Source: Lanius collurio
Taxonomy: Eukaryota > Chordata > Aves > Passeriformes > Laniidae
DNA: 64,000 nt
NCBI GenBank assembly: GCA_020086605.1
Contig: JACBWW010000017.1
Location: 21,535,573 to 21,599,572 of the forward strand
Reading direction: 5' to 3'
The position numbers and the translations under genes were made by a program. Positions 16,251-29,516 of the stretch are shown piece by piece (the first letter of the stretch is position 1; each line of letters opens with the position of its first letter). Below the pieces are notes generated by a model that saw nothing but the letters and a program-made list of their open reading frames with translations, searched no databases and had not been told where the DNA came from.

Positions 16251-17036
16251 GTACCTCTAACAGCAGAGATTCCACAACCTCTCTGGGTAACTATGCTTTG
16301 ATCCTAAACAAGTATTTAATCAAAATATCTGATAAATGGAAGTTTTAAAATCCATTTCAGAACACTGTTTAATTGCTTTAGTTTTGAAAAGGCAAAATGT
16401 TAATGTTTCAATGTCAAGAGCTGTAACAGCACAAAATAAATCTAAAGCTAGCAAAAGATACAATCATCTGTGTGTTTGCATCCTTTGAACCTGAGCTGTC
16501 AAAAAGCAAAACAAACAACAGGTTGAAGACTTTAAATACTCATTTTTAGAAATCCATGCTGTCACTTTTATCAATTTTTAAAAAATTCAGCTTTGAAACT
16601 TAATTTTAAAATAAATTGCAAGGTTCCAAAACAAATAATTGTTTGTCCCTGCACAGTCTCTAACTATAAAATAGCTACCTTGCCATTTGTTTCTAATCAC
16701 TGCATGAAACAGTTACTTAATTTTCCCTCCAGGTGAACTGCTGCTGATTTACAGTGAGGGGTTTTGGTCCTTTAAGTCCTAGGGACCTTCTCTGCAGTGT
16801 GCCGATGTGTATGTTTAAATGCTGTTGTGGTTTGACAAACTAAACCACTACAAATGCTTATTGTACAAACAAGCATGCTGCATTCACATTTTCATTCCTG
16901 TGATTCCATTCCATTTTCATTCCTATGACATTCAATTTCCTCTGATTAAGAAGTAAAATAGAAATAAAGCATGCTTTGGAATAACTACAGACACTCTTGA
17001 CACAACAATTACCACCAATATTTCACAAGTGAAATT

Positions 17037-17095
17037 TGGATTTATAAATTTTAAAAGGAAAAAAAATGTATAGATTTTAAAAGGAAAAAAATGAA
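17037..17095. repeat. Imperfect tandem duplication of an A-rich unit
   Basis: The phrase ttttaaaaggaaaaaaatg appears twice with small length differences. It is a minor A/T-rich slippage product. Confidence 0.7.
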
Positions 17096-17217
17096 AGTCA
17101 TTATTCCACTGTATTTTACATCTAAGAAAAGTCATTTAACAGAACAAGCTACTAAAATCTTCACTGAATATAGTCCATAAGTATCTGACATATTAAATCT
17201 GGAATTCTTTCAAACTA

Positions 17218-17269
17218 TTTATTTTTCAAGTTTATTTTTCAAATTTATTTTGCAAATTTGTTTTTCACA
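17218..17269. repeat. 13-bp unit repeated four times
   Basis: Four consecutive 13-mers are variants of tttatttttcaaa (17218-17230, 17231-17243, 17244-17256, 17257-17269), with one to three changes each. This is a short degenerate minisatellite in intron 4. Confidence 0.9.
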
Positions 17270-17644
17270 TGCTGTCATCATTAAGCCAGTAAGTTAATGC
17301 AGTCTCAACACAGTCTCAAGAATTTCATGATCATCTACAAAAATCCGCTGATCTTATGAAAAAGCCACAACATTTTTGCAGAAAACCTGTCATCCTCAGC
17401 TCTATTTAAAACCAATACATTTTATATATGTTATTCCTTTGCACAAATTATTTTAACATAGTATAGAAAAACTGTAGCAAAGCCCTGGGCCTTGAGAAAA
17501 ACTGAGATCACCTTGATGATATTTGTAATAGCAACTTCTATTACGAACATAGACTACCTACATCCTGCAAAGAAGAAAACAATTAAATTTTGATAAGAGT
17601 AGCTGTTTCAATATCATGACTAGGAAACCCCAGCACTATACCAA

Positions 17645-18145
17645 CCACCTGGTTCAGAGGAGATGAGGACAGGATGATTTCCACAAGCTTTGGTCCTCAC
17701 TGACCACTTGAAACAATTCCACATTTTCCGTAAGCTTCACGATCCTGAGTACACCACCAGGTTCTGCAACTTCTTCCCTATGACCCATGCACAAGCATGA
17801 GGGATACGGGTCCAGGCATAGCACTGCAGGAGAAAGAGCTGGGAAAAGCCTCATCTCAGGTCTTAATCTCTCTTGACGAGGCTTGCTGTAGGGATGCCTG
17901 CACCTCAGTGACCCCAACCCCCTGACTTAAGTTTCCAGCCTTATCTTAGACTGGTCTCATCCCTATGGACATGTCTGGCCGACCCTGGTCACTGTCACCA
18001 GACCTGCTTTTCTGTCTGTGCTCAGGTAGCATGGAACTGCACTCCTTGTCAGTGAGAGCTGTGCCCAGGTCCCAGTCTCTTGGCACTCTCACTCACATCA
18101 GGGCTGTCCATCTGGTGGAGCAGCTAGCTCCTGCACCTCCTGGAC
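17645..18145. other. GC-richer unclassified block next to a CR1
   Basis: This block is compositionally distinct from the flanks, with no recognised terminal repeats and no coding similarity. It ends where the CR1 at 18151 starts. It could be an old LTR or an unrelated repeat. I cannot decide from sequence alone. Confidence 0.3.
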
Positions 18146-18150
18146 ACAGA

Positions 18151-18620
18151 AAAATCACAGAATAGTAGAATATCCTGAGCTGGATGGGACTCACAAGAAT
18201 CACTGAAGTCCATCTCCTAGCCCTGCACAGAGCAACCCTAAGAATCACATCACGTGCCTAGAACATTGTTCAAACGCTCTGTGAACTCCATCAGGTTGAA
18301 CCTTTTGCTATTATCTAATCTAAATCTCTCCTGACACAGTTTCATGCCATTCCCTCAGGTCCTATGGTTCTTCAGCTCAGGGCACTGAGACCCCCTTAGC
18401 CCATCATCCATGTTGAAGATAACAGAAAAGAAAGTGTAAAAAATCTCTGCCTTGTCTATGTCCCTGTTTGTGAGGTGACCATTCTCAGCATGTAATGAGA
18501 CAAGGTTATTTCTGGACTGTGTTTTGCTATTAGTATATTTAAAATTTGGTTTTATCCCCCATATTTCTGGCCAGCTTCAACTCCTGTTGAGTTTAGGCCA
18601 CATGAATTTTCTCTGTAGAA
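18151..18620 (-). mobile_element. CR1 LINE, 3' fragment joined to an upstream ORF2-like fragment
   Basis: Bases 18151 to about 18395 are the CR1 3' region in reverse orientation (aaatcacagaatagtagaat; ccctgcacagagcaac; cattccctcaggtcctatgg). Bases from about 18400 to 18620 resemble a different, more 5' segment of CR1-type elements (ctctgccttgtctatgtccc; tttgtgaggtgaccattctc; cagcttcaactcctg). The region normally between them is absent. The first part is secure. The second rests on recall of the family and is less certain. Confidence 0.65.
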
Positions 18621-18773
18621 TGGACTGGACATACACCTTCTTTTTCTGCCTTAGCTCCAAAGTAGATCCTTGCTCTGCCAAGCGAACCTGCTGCCAGGAT
18701 TGCTTTACTTATGACATTTTGGAAGAACAATAAACTTGTGTAAAAGCATATGTGTAGAGAAACAGTACATACA

Positions 18774-18807
18774 TATGTGTGTGTGTATATATATATATAT
18801 GTATGTA
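18774..18807. repeat. (TG)n(TA)n microsatellite
   Basis: An alternating run of TG followed by TA dinucleotides ends in a gtatgta tail. It is a typical, probably length-variable, microsatellite. Confidence 0.95.
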
Positions 18808-21800
18808 GGTCAGAAATAATCAAGTAATAATTCTTTGTATTATCATGTTTACTGGAATTGTTGGGATTTATCCAAAGTTTGGGTTGGTTTATTTTTGGGT
18901 TTTATTTTGTTTTCTTGCGTTGTTATTTACTGTTGTGAACTCCAAATTCACAGCCAGTTAGAATTTATTTCCATCCTTGATAATGATGACTTTTATTTTG
19001 GAAAATGTACGTCAACACCACATCTGTTCAGATAAGATGTGGAACGATAGGTAGTCCAAGTACTTGGCTGGGTTTTCCATTTATCCCCATTAATGTAGAA
19101 GAACAACACTCTGGAAGTACAAGCATGACAATCACCTTCTTCATCTCCCCGCTGCTTTGTTAAGGAAATAGTCAAAATAGTTTTATGGTGGCCATACAGT
19201 AAATTGAGTAACACGTTGGAATAGTTTGAATACTAAGGACAGCAAAGGAAAGGTACTCACCCCTCCAACTTCCCTCAACAAAGCATTAAGAGCAGGAAGG
19301 GCTGTACAGCCACCTTTTTCCACAGGTTAAAAGCCCTGAAATAATAAACTAATGCTGTATTTTCACTTCCTCTTAATTCCTCACAAAACATGGACCACAA
19401 CCTATTTTGCAACTGTGAATTAAAAAAAAAAAAATTGAATTAGATTATTTCTCCCTTAAAATATTACAAAGAAAGTATCTGGTAGAACAGTCAAAGTGAA
19501 GCTGGCAGAATAGAAAAGGAGCACATAATTTGCAGATAATGGGAGTGAATTACACCTATCAAGAAGGGAGGTGGCTTGAAAAAAGTAGCTCAGGTCAGTG
19601 CAATTTATTTGTGCTCTGTCATGTGGTATCACTGCCATTCTAAAAAAGATTCATTCAAAAGAGTGCAAAAGCCTGCCTTAGTGCACCTGACTCATTTAGA
19701 CTTAGATCAGTTTCACCTGCAAAAATGTGGCTGCACATATATACTTGCATGTAAACACCCGAAAAGCCCCAGAATTCACGTCTTTTGAAAACTTTGTGTG
19801 TAAGTGGTAGTTTATTTTTTCATAGAACTAGTTCCTCCAAATCCAAAGAAAGTTCCCAAAGACAAAGTTTAACTCAAAAAACAAAAACCGTAAGTGTAAT
19901 CAATTTAATTATTTTTAGTTAGTCCAAGTGTAGACTAGTGCTGAATTGTAATGGACAAGGAGGAGTTTTTGCTGCCTAACATAAGTCAGTGTTGGTTGTG
20001 TGTAACCAAAGCTGAATATCAAATTCAATGCCCCATGTGGGCAAATGAAATCATCATTTGGACTCATTTCCGTTATCCCTATCACAGGGATATAAAAAAA
20101 CACAGGACTTTGAGAATCCAGATTGAATCAACACCTTTTGTTTTACACTGGCAGGGGCTAATTTCACTGTAGTTGTCCAGCAATAAAAATTTTACTTCAG
20201 AATTCACATCTTTGTTTCCTACAGCAATTTAATGTACCAACCAAAGTGATAAAAGCAAACTCCTGGCTCAAAGAAATAATCCTGAACTTTACACTTTATT
20301 TTCCAGCAAGAGACTTGAGAGATCTATGTCTTTAACAACTATTTTGCTTAGATAGATGATATAAAAAAAAAATCACTTTCTTGCAAAGCATTAACATACA
20401 TTTTCCCTCACTTAAATACTTCAATTTCAAATACACCACAAAATGAACTCCCACAACAGTACTGCATTAGGATAAAACTATTTTAGTTCAATTAAAATGT
20501 CTAACTATCTACCTATCTAAACCGTAATTTTCACTTTGAGCACTTCCAACATGTTTTTAGTTTTGTTTTCTTTTATCAGCTTATCAAATCAGGTCCTGAA
20601 TTCCAAATGTTAGGAAAAAATAGTCATTAGCTGCTAGGTAACAGCAGATTTTCCAATTTAGAAAACTAAACCACACACACCACAAAAATATGTGTATTTT
20701 GCTATCTGAAATTTCATAATAAAATCTGTAATAACAAAACACTTTTCTGGCTTTTAGGATCTGCTGAAGTTTTTACTTCCTAATCTGCAATTCCAGGCCA
20801 GTTTGAAAACAGGATGGGGAAAAATCTTGATTAAAAACAAGCTTAAAGTGATATGCTGCTTCTGACACAGTTTAAAATATATTCTTGTGTGGAAGCTTTT
20901 GGTTCCTCCCCAAATGCTGCCTACTAATCATGTTGGGCTTTTTTTCCAACAGGATATACAGATGGCTAACCCTCAGCTTACCAAAGAGTTACTCTGTTAA
21001 CCAAAGAGTGACTTCATACAGTTGAAACTGACCCTCAATTTGGCATGTTCCCACCTTTTCCACACCTATTTTTTTTTCTTTTTAAGTAGCAGCAGAAGGC
21101 ACAATATTTTAGCTATCTGAGCATGTAGTATTCTTGAACTATCCCACCAACTGGAAGAGCTCTCTGTTACCTCTGTCTTTTAAAACTGGAGCCATTATAG
21201 TCAACTGTGCAAATCTACAGTTGGTTGGTTGTAAAAATAGGATTTTTACCCCACTGAACTTGAACATCTTCTGAGCAGTTCTTCAGATCTCTGACAAGAT
21301 ACCATGCAACACATACATGCCGACCTGATATTCCCATGTATCTACATTCAGTTGTTCATAAAACACTGCTCACATGTCACTTTAAAAGTTCTAAAAATCA
21401 GGGTAGTTTTTTTTTGTAATAAAAGCTGATCATTAAAGAAGTGCAATAAAGCTCAACAAATATAAAAAAATGGATGGCCTCAAAATGTTTTTTTCACCTC
21501 CAGATAGCATACCAACATCTAGAGCCCATCAATGAGAAGCAAAAGCTTATGACATTTGTTGGGTTGCTCTTAGAAAATGCATTGGTTAACACAGCACACG
21601 CTCAAGTATTAAAAAAGACTGTGCTGCAACAGCCCCAGTGGAGTGCAGCATCCTCAGAGGCAGCCACAGCATGGCAGAGAAGCAGAAGGCTGGAGGCTCC
21701 CACTAAAACTGGTCACTTCTGTTCAGATATGAACCACATTCATTTTGTGTTTGGCAGAAGCAACGAAGGCTGTACAGCACCTGTTGTACACAGAGGCGAG

Positions 21801-22851
21801 ACGAAGACCAGTATTGGTAAAAAACGTCTATCAAATGTTGTAAGTAGACTTCAAAGAAGACAACAACCAAACAAATCCCCCAAAATGCCTGCAGCAAACC
21901 ATAAAATTCAGTACAAATCCTAAAAAATGTTCAGCATGCATTCTCTATCAGGAGAGAGACACTAGCTACATAATATAATTCATTGCCCTAGCCAAACTTT
22001 TCAACAAGGGCAGAGCAGCCTCACAGATTAATTTTACATTAATGAAAACATTTTCACACAGAACATGCTTGTGCTTTCATGATTTTTCCCAACCAAAAAG
22101 ATCAATGATAAACTTCAACTTCACAAATCTGCTGAAATTGTTTTCTTTTTAATCCTCTTACTTTCCCCCTGCTCTGGTTGTTTGTGCTCTTGTCCCTTCT
22201 AAAAACTACTAATTCACTTTTTCATGACATATCCATACAGCGTCCGGTCCAACTTGGCCCTAATTTTTGACTGAGATACTTCTCTTACCTGTGCTACACA
22301 CTGCAAATACCAGAAGAAAAAAAACAAAACAAAAAACCCAAAAAACAGGCTCTTTCCAAAAGTACCATCACCCTCAGTACGTAAGACTCTGGATTCAAGT
22401 TTGTCTGCATCTTCTGTCTCCACTGTATGTAAGGGGTAACAACATGAATTTACACACAGACTATTACATAATTTGCTTACTTAAAATGTTTTCAGAAATT
22501 TTCCAGAATGCAACCCCTTAAAAATATTTCTATTTAAACTGCCGCTATCCATAATTTTAGTTCACTGGCAACAGCCTTACATTTCCTTATTACTTTTCCT
22601 GGCCTCATTAGAAGTTAGCAACAAACTGCCAGCACCCTAAGACCTCAAGTTTGAAAAGCACTAGGCCTCCTGTGGGCATAAAAAAGAAATTTACTCCTCT
22701 TGCCCTGAGTAATAATAAAAAAAAATCAAATCACTTTCACCAAGGTAAACAGCACAACCTTCTAACAAAAACAAAGTATCACTTCTATTTTCTGCATACA
22801 AGGCAGCTAAGGGATGATGAATGTGACATGCATAGAGAGGCTGATTGAATA

Positions 22852-23213
22852 GGGTTTTCTTAGCCTGGAGAAGGGAGATCTAAAGGAGGACTTCACTGCT
22901 GTCCATAGCTACCCAACAGAACAGTGAAGGGAAGACAGACGTGCACAGTGGAAGGATAAGAGGCAATGGATGCAAGCTGGAACACTGGCAATCCCAACCA
23001 GGCCTCAGGAATTTAGACTTCCACTATAATAGTGATCAAACACTGGGAGATGCTTGCTTATAGAGGTTGCAGAGTCTCCAGCCTTAGAGATTATTTAAAA
23101 CGTTGATTAGATATTGCCCCTCAAGAAACTGGTCCTGATGGTGGTGCTGCAAGGGTTTGAATCAGACGGCTGCCACCATCCCCTCCAATCTGAATTGTCT
23201 GATGATTCACTGA
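22852..23213 (+). mobile_element. Old diverged CR1 LINE 3' fragment
   Basis: The order of landmarks follows the CR1 3' end on the plus strand: cctggagaagg, aagaggcaatgga, gatcaaacactgggag, gaggttgcagagtctcca, ctggtcctga, atcccctccaatctgaattg and the terminal tgatgattcactga. Heavy divergence and small gaps show that it is older than the other copies. Confidence 0.8.
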
Positions 23214-26200
23214 CCATGCCCAACAAAACAACAGAGTAAGACCAACAACAAAGGACACACTGAAGCACTGAATTTATGTTCTGGATGATTTAGAAAACTC
23301 AGTTGCATTTTCTAGACCAAATGAAACCAAACAGTGTAACAGGACAAAAGCTTGTCCTAATATTTAGAATGACAGATTCACTTTGTATCTAAACAGGCTC
23401 TCTTTTATTTAAGATGCCTGCATCAAAGTCTGCCTGGTTACATAACATTTTAGTTAAAAGAAAAAAACAAACCAAAAACTTGCCAAGTTGACATACGTCT
23501 AGAAATGAAATTCTCAAAAAATAGACTGAGGGGATTTCAAAAATTGTTTTGAAGAAAATAAATATACTAACAAGTCTACTTTACATCCTCTTGTAATTAA
23601 AACTGGCAATTATTTGTGCAAAATCTAATATTGTACAAATAACAAAAACCATCAGAGACTAAACAGATTTTGCATTTGTAATGTTGCCAATGGGGCCATC
23701 ATATCCAGGCAGCTGTCATTTATAAACCAACAATGTTTCACTGTATAGGTGAAGCTGTGATGTGTAAGCCAACACATCACTAGCTTCAACAGGTTCCAAG
23801 TCAACTTGAACCAGCAACAAAAGTATCACTGATAAATACTGAATACTGAGTTTGTCAAGAGATCAAAGCTTACAGCTCCAGCAATTTATTTTGTTGGTTC
23901 AGATTTAGCTTTTCATTGCTTTACATGGCATTCAGTGTACCAGGCTGGGCATCACGAAGCTAGGTGTTGTGCAAGAGATAGCTGGAATTACAGATAACAT
24001 AAGAAGAATCAGTAACTACAGCGTGAAGTATAAAAAAAGTAATCCTCTGTAACAAAACCAAGAGCTACGTCACAATCAGATCCTAATTCTTTGGTCATGA
24101 AAGCAATTATGAAACTTCTTTAATAACTTTTTGCCTACTAAAAAAAAAAATCAGAGCATTATCATAGAGGAAAAACTCTGAAGCTTATCACAACAACTGT
24201 GTAGCTATTTAAACCTCTGTTAAGAGCTATGTCCTTTTAGAAAGTTTACAAACAAGTATTCAGGCAATTCAAGTATCAGGTATCAGCAAACAGGAGCACT
24301 TGGAAAGATGTATCCTTAATTAATGTGTTTATCTAAGAACTGTATTGATATAATTAATAACAGAAGCAGAGACCTACCATAGCTGCTGTCTGCATGCCAA
24401 TAAAGTCTTGTTTAGAGACAAATGCAAAATACAATGCTCAAATCTGCAGCTGTTGTGCTTAACAATCAAAAATTTGGGGGTTGGGTTCCCAATTTCCATG
24501 TTTTTTCTGGCTTTGGGGAGGTTGTTTTTTGGTTTTTTTTTTTTAAATTAAAGGACCGTCATTTTACAGCATACTCGTATTTCTCAAAGCAGCACAACAC
24601 AGAATCCATTTTGAAACAGCTTCAGATTGAATTAGAGGACCCCTACAAAAGAAAACCAAAACCATAAAAACACACACTATACCACAGCTCTATTTCATTA
24701 AGTACAACAGAAAGAATTTCTGTCTGGTGGGTAACTCTAACACAAGTCAGAATTAAAATCTTTAAAGCAGGTTCCATAATGGTTGGCAGCACAGACTCAG
24801 GCAACCACAGCTCTTACTGTGTCTTTCCTTACTCTCTCAGCAAAATCAACATGGACAATACTTATTTTGTCCTTCACTAGGGCTTGTGAGAACTGGTATC
24901 AGAGAAGGTAAGTTCCAGTTCCTTGGTATCACTGCTGTGTTATTCACAGCTCAGAACTGTTAGGTCCCATTATTTAATTTACCCATCCAACATTAAAGAT
25001 GAAGGTTACAACGACTTAGTTTTTAAACGCTTTTTTACCCAACCAGCTTACCTTTTTTTAAATGCCATCTAGTAAAGAATTTCAAAGGGCTCTGCTTCTT
25101 TAATGAGGCATTAAAATACAGTCATACGACAAAAAAGCAACTCTACTAAGTCTCTTAAACCCCTGGACTTACATTATCAGCTTTTATGTGCCTGTCAACA
25201 CCCAACAGTAAGAAGCAATGGTTTGCTCTTTGCCTCAAATTTAAAAGCCAGCTAAACTTCCTCTCACTTTCCTGCTGAGAGCTTTAACTCCTTACAAACT
25301 GTCAAAGCTTTGACACTTCAGCAGAAAGTAAATCTACAATATGATGCAACAGCCAGGTGTAGTCTCAATCAGCCACTAGCCACTAATTTACTAGTGGCCA
25401 TTTAATTCACCTCAAAAAGCAATAAACTAGACGTAGTTCCTCCCGCCATGTACCCACACTGCTTGCACATCAGCCCTTTTAAATAGGTAATAGTTCTGTC
25501 AAAGAACCAGGTACAGTTAACTTGCAACTCGAAAGAAATGAAACATTTAAAATTGTAGAGATGTCAACATACAACTAAAAATCAAATACATTTCCAACAC
25601 AGAAGCTAAAGTAAGAGTGCAGCATTTTTCAAGAAAAGTTAATGCAAAGTGTTAAATTGGAACTTCTTTACCCAGAACATTTCTCTGAATATCCCCAGCC
25701 TGGATCGTGCATTCAGTGTAAAAGTTCATTGACATAAAGCTCATTATTAATTCGTTTAACAAAGATACTGAGCCAAGTGCACCTATAGAAGAGGAAGATT
25801 TGGATGGATTTGCATGGTAGAAAATGTGAAGTTCACTGCTGAGAATTATTCTGTTTGATATAAGCTAAAATATTTATATCATTATTTCAGTGTACAGAAA
25901 AACAGTGACTGCACAGATAGCCATGCTATTTCTTTACAACAATAAAATGAGGTATAGACTTCAAATGAGAGCCTTGAGATACAACATCTAACAGCAGTAT
26001 ACTGAAAAAGTATCCTTTCTTTTTTTTCTGCTCCTTTCACACTCTAATTCCATAGTATAAAAAAAACCCTATTAAGTCTCCTGACCTTGATAAGGACTTG
26101 ATACCACTCTCATTCACATGAATGGAAAAAGATCTCATAATTAACCTCAAAGACACATGACTGAGGCATTGAATGGCAAAGTTTCAGGACAGTATTTTAA

Positions 26201-28134
26201 TGATGTATTTATGAAAATATTAGGGTTTTTTCATAATAGTAGGAAAATAAAACTTATTTTTCATCCTTGTGATAGAAAATAAGGAACCAGCTTTATCTAA
26301 AGAGCAACCATTTCTAGTGAGAATGCACAACACTGAGACAGCTCTTCCATCCTCCCCACTCCAGGCATTTGTTGGGGCAGTAGCCACAAGGTACTATACA
26401 GAAGCTACGAACACATTTATGGTTTCAAAAGGGGAGATGAAGGAATTAAACGAAAGCTATCTGAGGTTCTGCCAATGTTGGCATGTCTCCTCTTTCAAAT
26501 ACCTTAAATACAGTCTGGTATGGGATTTTCTCTCATCATGAGAAGGACTTGAGTGGACTTCAAATGCCAAACAAATCCTTTGACTCACTGTGTCAAACCC
26601 CAAGGGAAGCATTTGACAGCAGGAAAAATAGGAACAAGAATGCCAAGAGTTAAAAAGTCAGACTCATTCAGCATTCAGATCAAACGATTACAGCTCTTCC
26701 TAGATTATTAATGAGTGCTCCAAGCAACCGGAGGCTCTGACGCAGACAAGAACCTGCACATCACAGGCATCCCAGGAACTCTGGTCTGCCTTCACTAAAA
26801 CAAAACCCTAGCAAAATATGCATTCCCTCCTGTTTTAAAAACATGGCATCTCTCACTGCTTCTCTATCCGTTTACATGCACAGAAATGTTAGGCATCAAA
26901 TACTTCCTTCATCAAGGTTATGATCTACAGAATTTTTTTCTGAAATTCTTGCTAATCTTTTATCATCTATAGTAACTTCTAAAACATTGCACACAAAAAG
27001 CACATCTTTCACATCCCCAACAGACTACCAAAATAATAAAAAACCAAAATAGACACAAGAAGAGACCACAAGTCGTCTCACCAGCTGCAACTTCATATAC
27101 ATATTTTTGGAGTTGGTAGAAGGAATACAAAGATGCTTCAAGCAATGGTTACAAAATCTTATTAGTTCAAATGGAAAGAGAAGGGTTTTTCTAACTAAGC
27201 ATAAGACATGAGTAGGAAATATGAGTAAAAGCCAATGGAAGTGTGAACTATATACTTTGGAAAGACTCATTGTTATCAAATTTTTCATTCACTAAGAACT
27301 GTTTAACAACCAATCAATTAGACTTACTATATAGGAATAACCACATCCAAATGTAGCAGATCAGAAATAGCAATTTTATCCAGTGAATGTACTCAGCAAA
27401 AAAATTCCCCATAGTTTTCGAAATGCAAGCTCAATGTCAGAAATTAGTCCAAGCTGCTAAATTCTAAATCCTTCTTTCAGATGGAATTGGCCTTATCACT
27501 AGGCAGATGGCAGACAGTCTTGCAGATATCAAAAGCTATCTCTAGGATATCTAGAAATAAACAGTCCCCTTAATCAAGTTTTGTGCTGGCCTGAGTGTAT
27601 CTCAGTAGCAGTGCAAACATCACACCTCCAATGCACAGCTGAATTTTCCCAGGGAGGGAATGGCAGAGGGCACAAAATAATTAATTTATTACTGTAAAAT
27701 ATCACAAAATACAGTTTTAAGCCTTAGAAGTCAGCCACCTTGAAATATAGTCAATTTAAACAAAAAGTAATTCAGGGTATTAATATGAAACCCAGTATTT
27801 CAAATCCAGGTTCGCTGGCAACTTTCTTGCAGTTTTACAACCATTTCCTATGATTGTAAGAGACTTGACAAGATTTCACTGCTGTTCTGGACCTGCACAA
27901 GCATGTTGGGGAAAAGAAAAAGAGAAGTGACCAGTTCTGCAGAGAAAACTGTGATGATGACCTTGGCTTCATAGTGTGCACACATAAATGATTTAAAAAG
28001 TTCAGACAAAAAGTTGCTTGGCATTAGTGTAGTTCTGCTACCAATCATCGTCTCCTACAGTAACAGAAGGTGAAACAGAGTTCAGCATAGGTAGGGATTT
28101 TTACATTAAGAATGCACATTTAAGAATGTCTTAC

Positions 28135-28250
28135 CAAAAGTAACTTCTCCTTTGCCAGTCTTGTCAAACAGCTGAAAGGCTACTATGAACAATGCATCTG
28201 GAGCACACAGGACTGATTCAAATGCCACAAACTCTTGAAAGGATATCAAC
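28135..28250 (-). CDS. SLC25A13: SLC25A13 exon 4 (citrin residues 71-110, EF-hands 2 to 3)
   Basis: This 116-nt exon completes the Gly-71 codon, then reads [20 protein letters not shown] and ends in [10 protein letters not shown] plus one base of the Glu-110 codon. It supplies Leu72 (backbone oxygen) and Glu77 of the Ca2+ loop, so the site begun in exon 3 is intact. The second half is the EF-hand 3 region ([14 protein letters not shown]). The acceptor cttcatcccttag has a good pyrimidine tract, and the donor is TTTTG|gtaagac. Only Met to Ile and Ala to Thr differences from human citrin were noticed. The exon is isolated between 7.7-kb and 17.4-kb introns. Confidence 0.96.
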
Positions 28251-29516
28251 CTAAGGGATGAAGGAAAAACCAATAGCCATGAAACCAACGTGCTTGCAGG
28301 AAACTGAAATACAATATAATACTAATTATACTAAAGAAACAAGATCATAACCAAAATGTGTTCAAAATGTATTCAACAGGGATTAAAATTTGTCCTAAAA
28401 TGCCCTATCTCCAATGCTGTCAGGAAGCCTTTATATCACTAAATGGAAATGTCTGTTAAACAAGGAATTATTCCTCTCAGCAAGTCACAACAAAACATAA
28501 AATAAGCAAAACACTCAGCATGGCTACTCACCTCAGCTTTAATGTCTAAGTGAACTGCCCTCTGGGGGAGCCTACCTCCCTCCACCAGCAAGACAGAGCC
28601 AATAAAGACATGAGTAACTTCCCTCAAGACTCAGTACTTAGCACTTTTGGAAAGCAAATCCATTCAAGACCTACATGCTGCCACTCACTTCAGAAGCAAC
28701 CGATCAGAATGTGTTAACCGTTTGCTAGCAACTTATTAGTCATCCATCACAGCCCTCCAGTCCTGCATGTTGAGTCATAAATTTCAATCAGTAGTCTGAG
28801 TGTTCTTCCTCAGCCCAGGAGCAGTTTATTCAAATTCATCCTTACAGCCAGGTTCCTAATGTGCTAGCACAGTAATAGGGCATAGATAAAAGTAGAGCTG
28901 TCCTTCCAGAAGTTAGTTCATAAGCAGAAATACATAATTAGACAACTTGGCATTGTTTCCAGCAGTAGGTTTGATACAGCAAAGACCTTGAGCATTCTAA
29001 TTTCTCTGTGTCACACCCAAGAGTTGAAATGGAAATCAAACTGCTATTCTTAAAGAGGCAAAGACCAACTACTATCCTGGTTTGCTGCTTCTTTAATGTC
29101 TAGGTTGTAGAGTTTAAAGTCGTCTTCAAATATGTGGCGGCAGGGCCTGCTGGCAGTCTGGGATACTTAAGATTGCCGTCTCTCAGGCTGCTTTATGTCA
29201 GTGTAGCAGGCACTTAGCTTTAATGGGTTCATGTGGCAGCAGCTGGGGAACAAGGATTATTTCTGAAAAGTACAAAATTCAGTGTATCCAGTGTCACGAA
29301 ACACACATAAATCCAAGGGATTTTTAATGGAAACTAACTATAACCTTAGGACTTTGATTCAAAATGACACTGCAGCCACTTCAATGAAAACTTCTACTCA
29401 GGATACAATAACAGTGAAGAACTAAGAGTTTGAATAAGTTGGCAAAGCTATTTTTTCCATCAAGTTATGATGACCCATTACTATACAGCAATTTCCAGTC
29501 ATCTGTTTTATGGGAA

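Larger units (their letters stand above)
10692..28134 (-). other. Intron 4 (17443 bp), repeat-rich
   Basis: This is the largest complete intron in the window, between exons 4 and 5. It contains four CR1 copies, two GC-richer unclassified blocks and several small tandem repeats, each annotated separately. The stretches 14050-15205, 16255-17640, 18830-22850 and 23215-28134 contain nothing I can identify. This includes the 149-residue frame at 21474-21923, which has no recognisable domain. Confidence 0.8.

Noticed and set aside
21474..21923. 149-residue plus-strand frame
   Set aside because: I recognise no family. It is antisense to the host gene and in the middle of intron 4, with no splice signals that would tie it to other coding segments.
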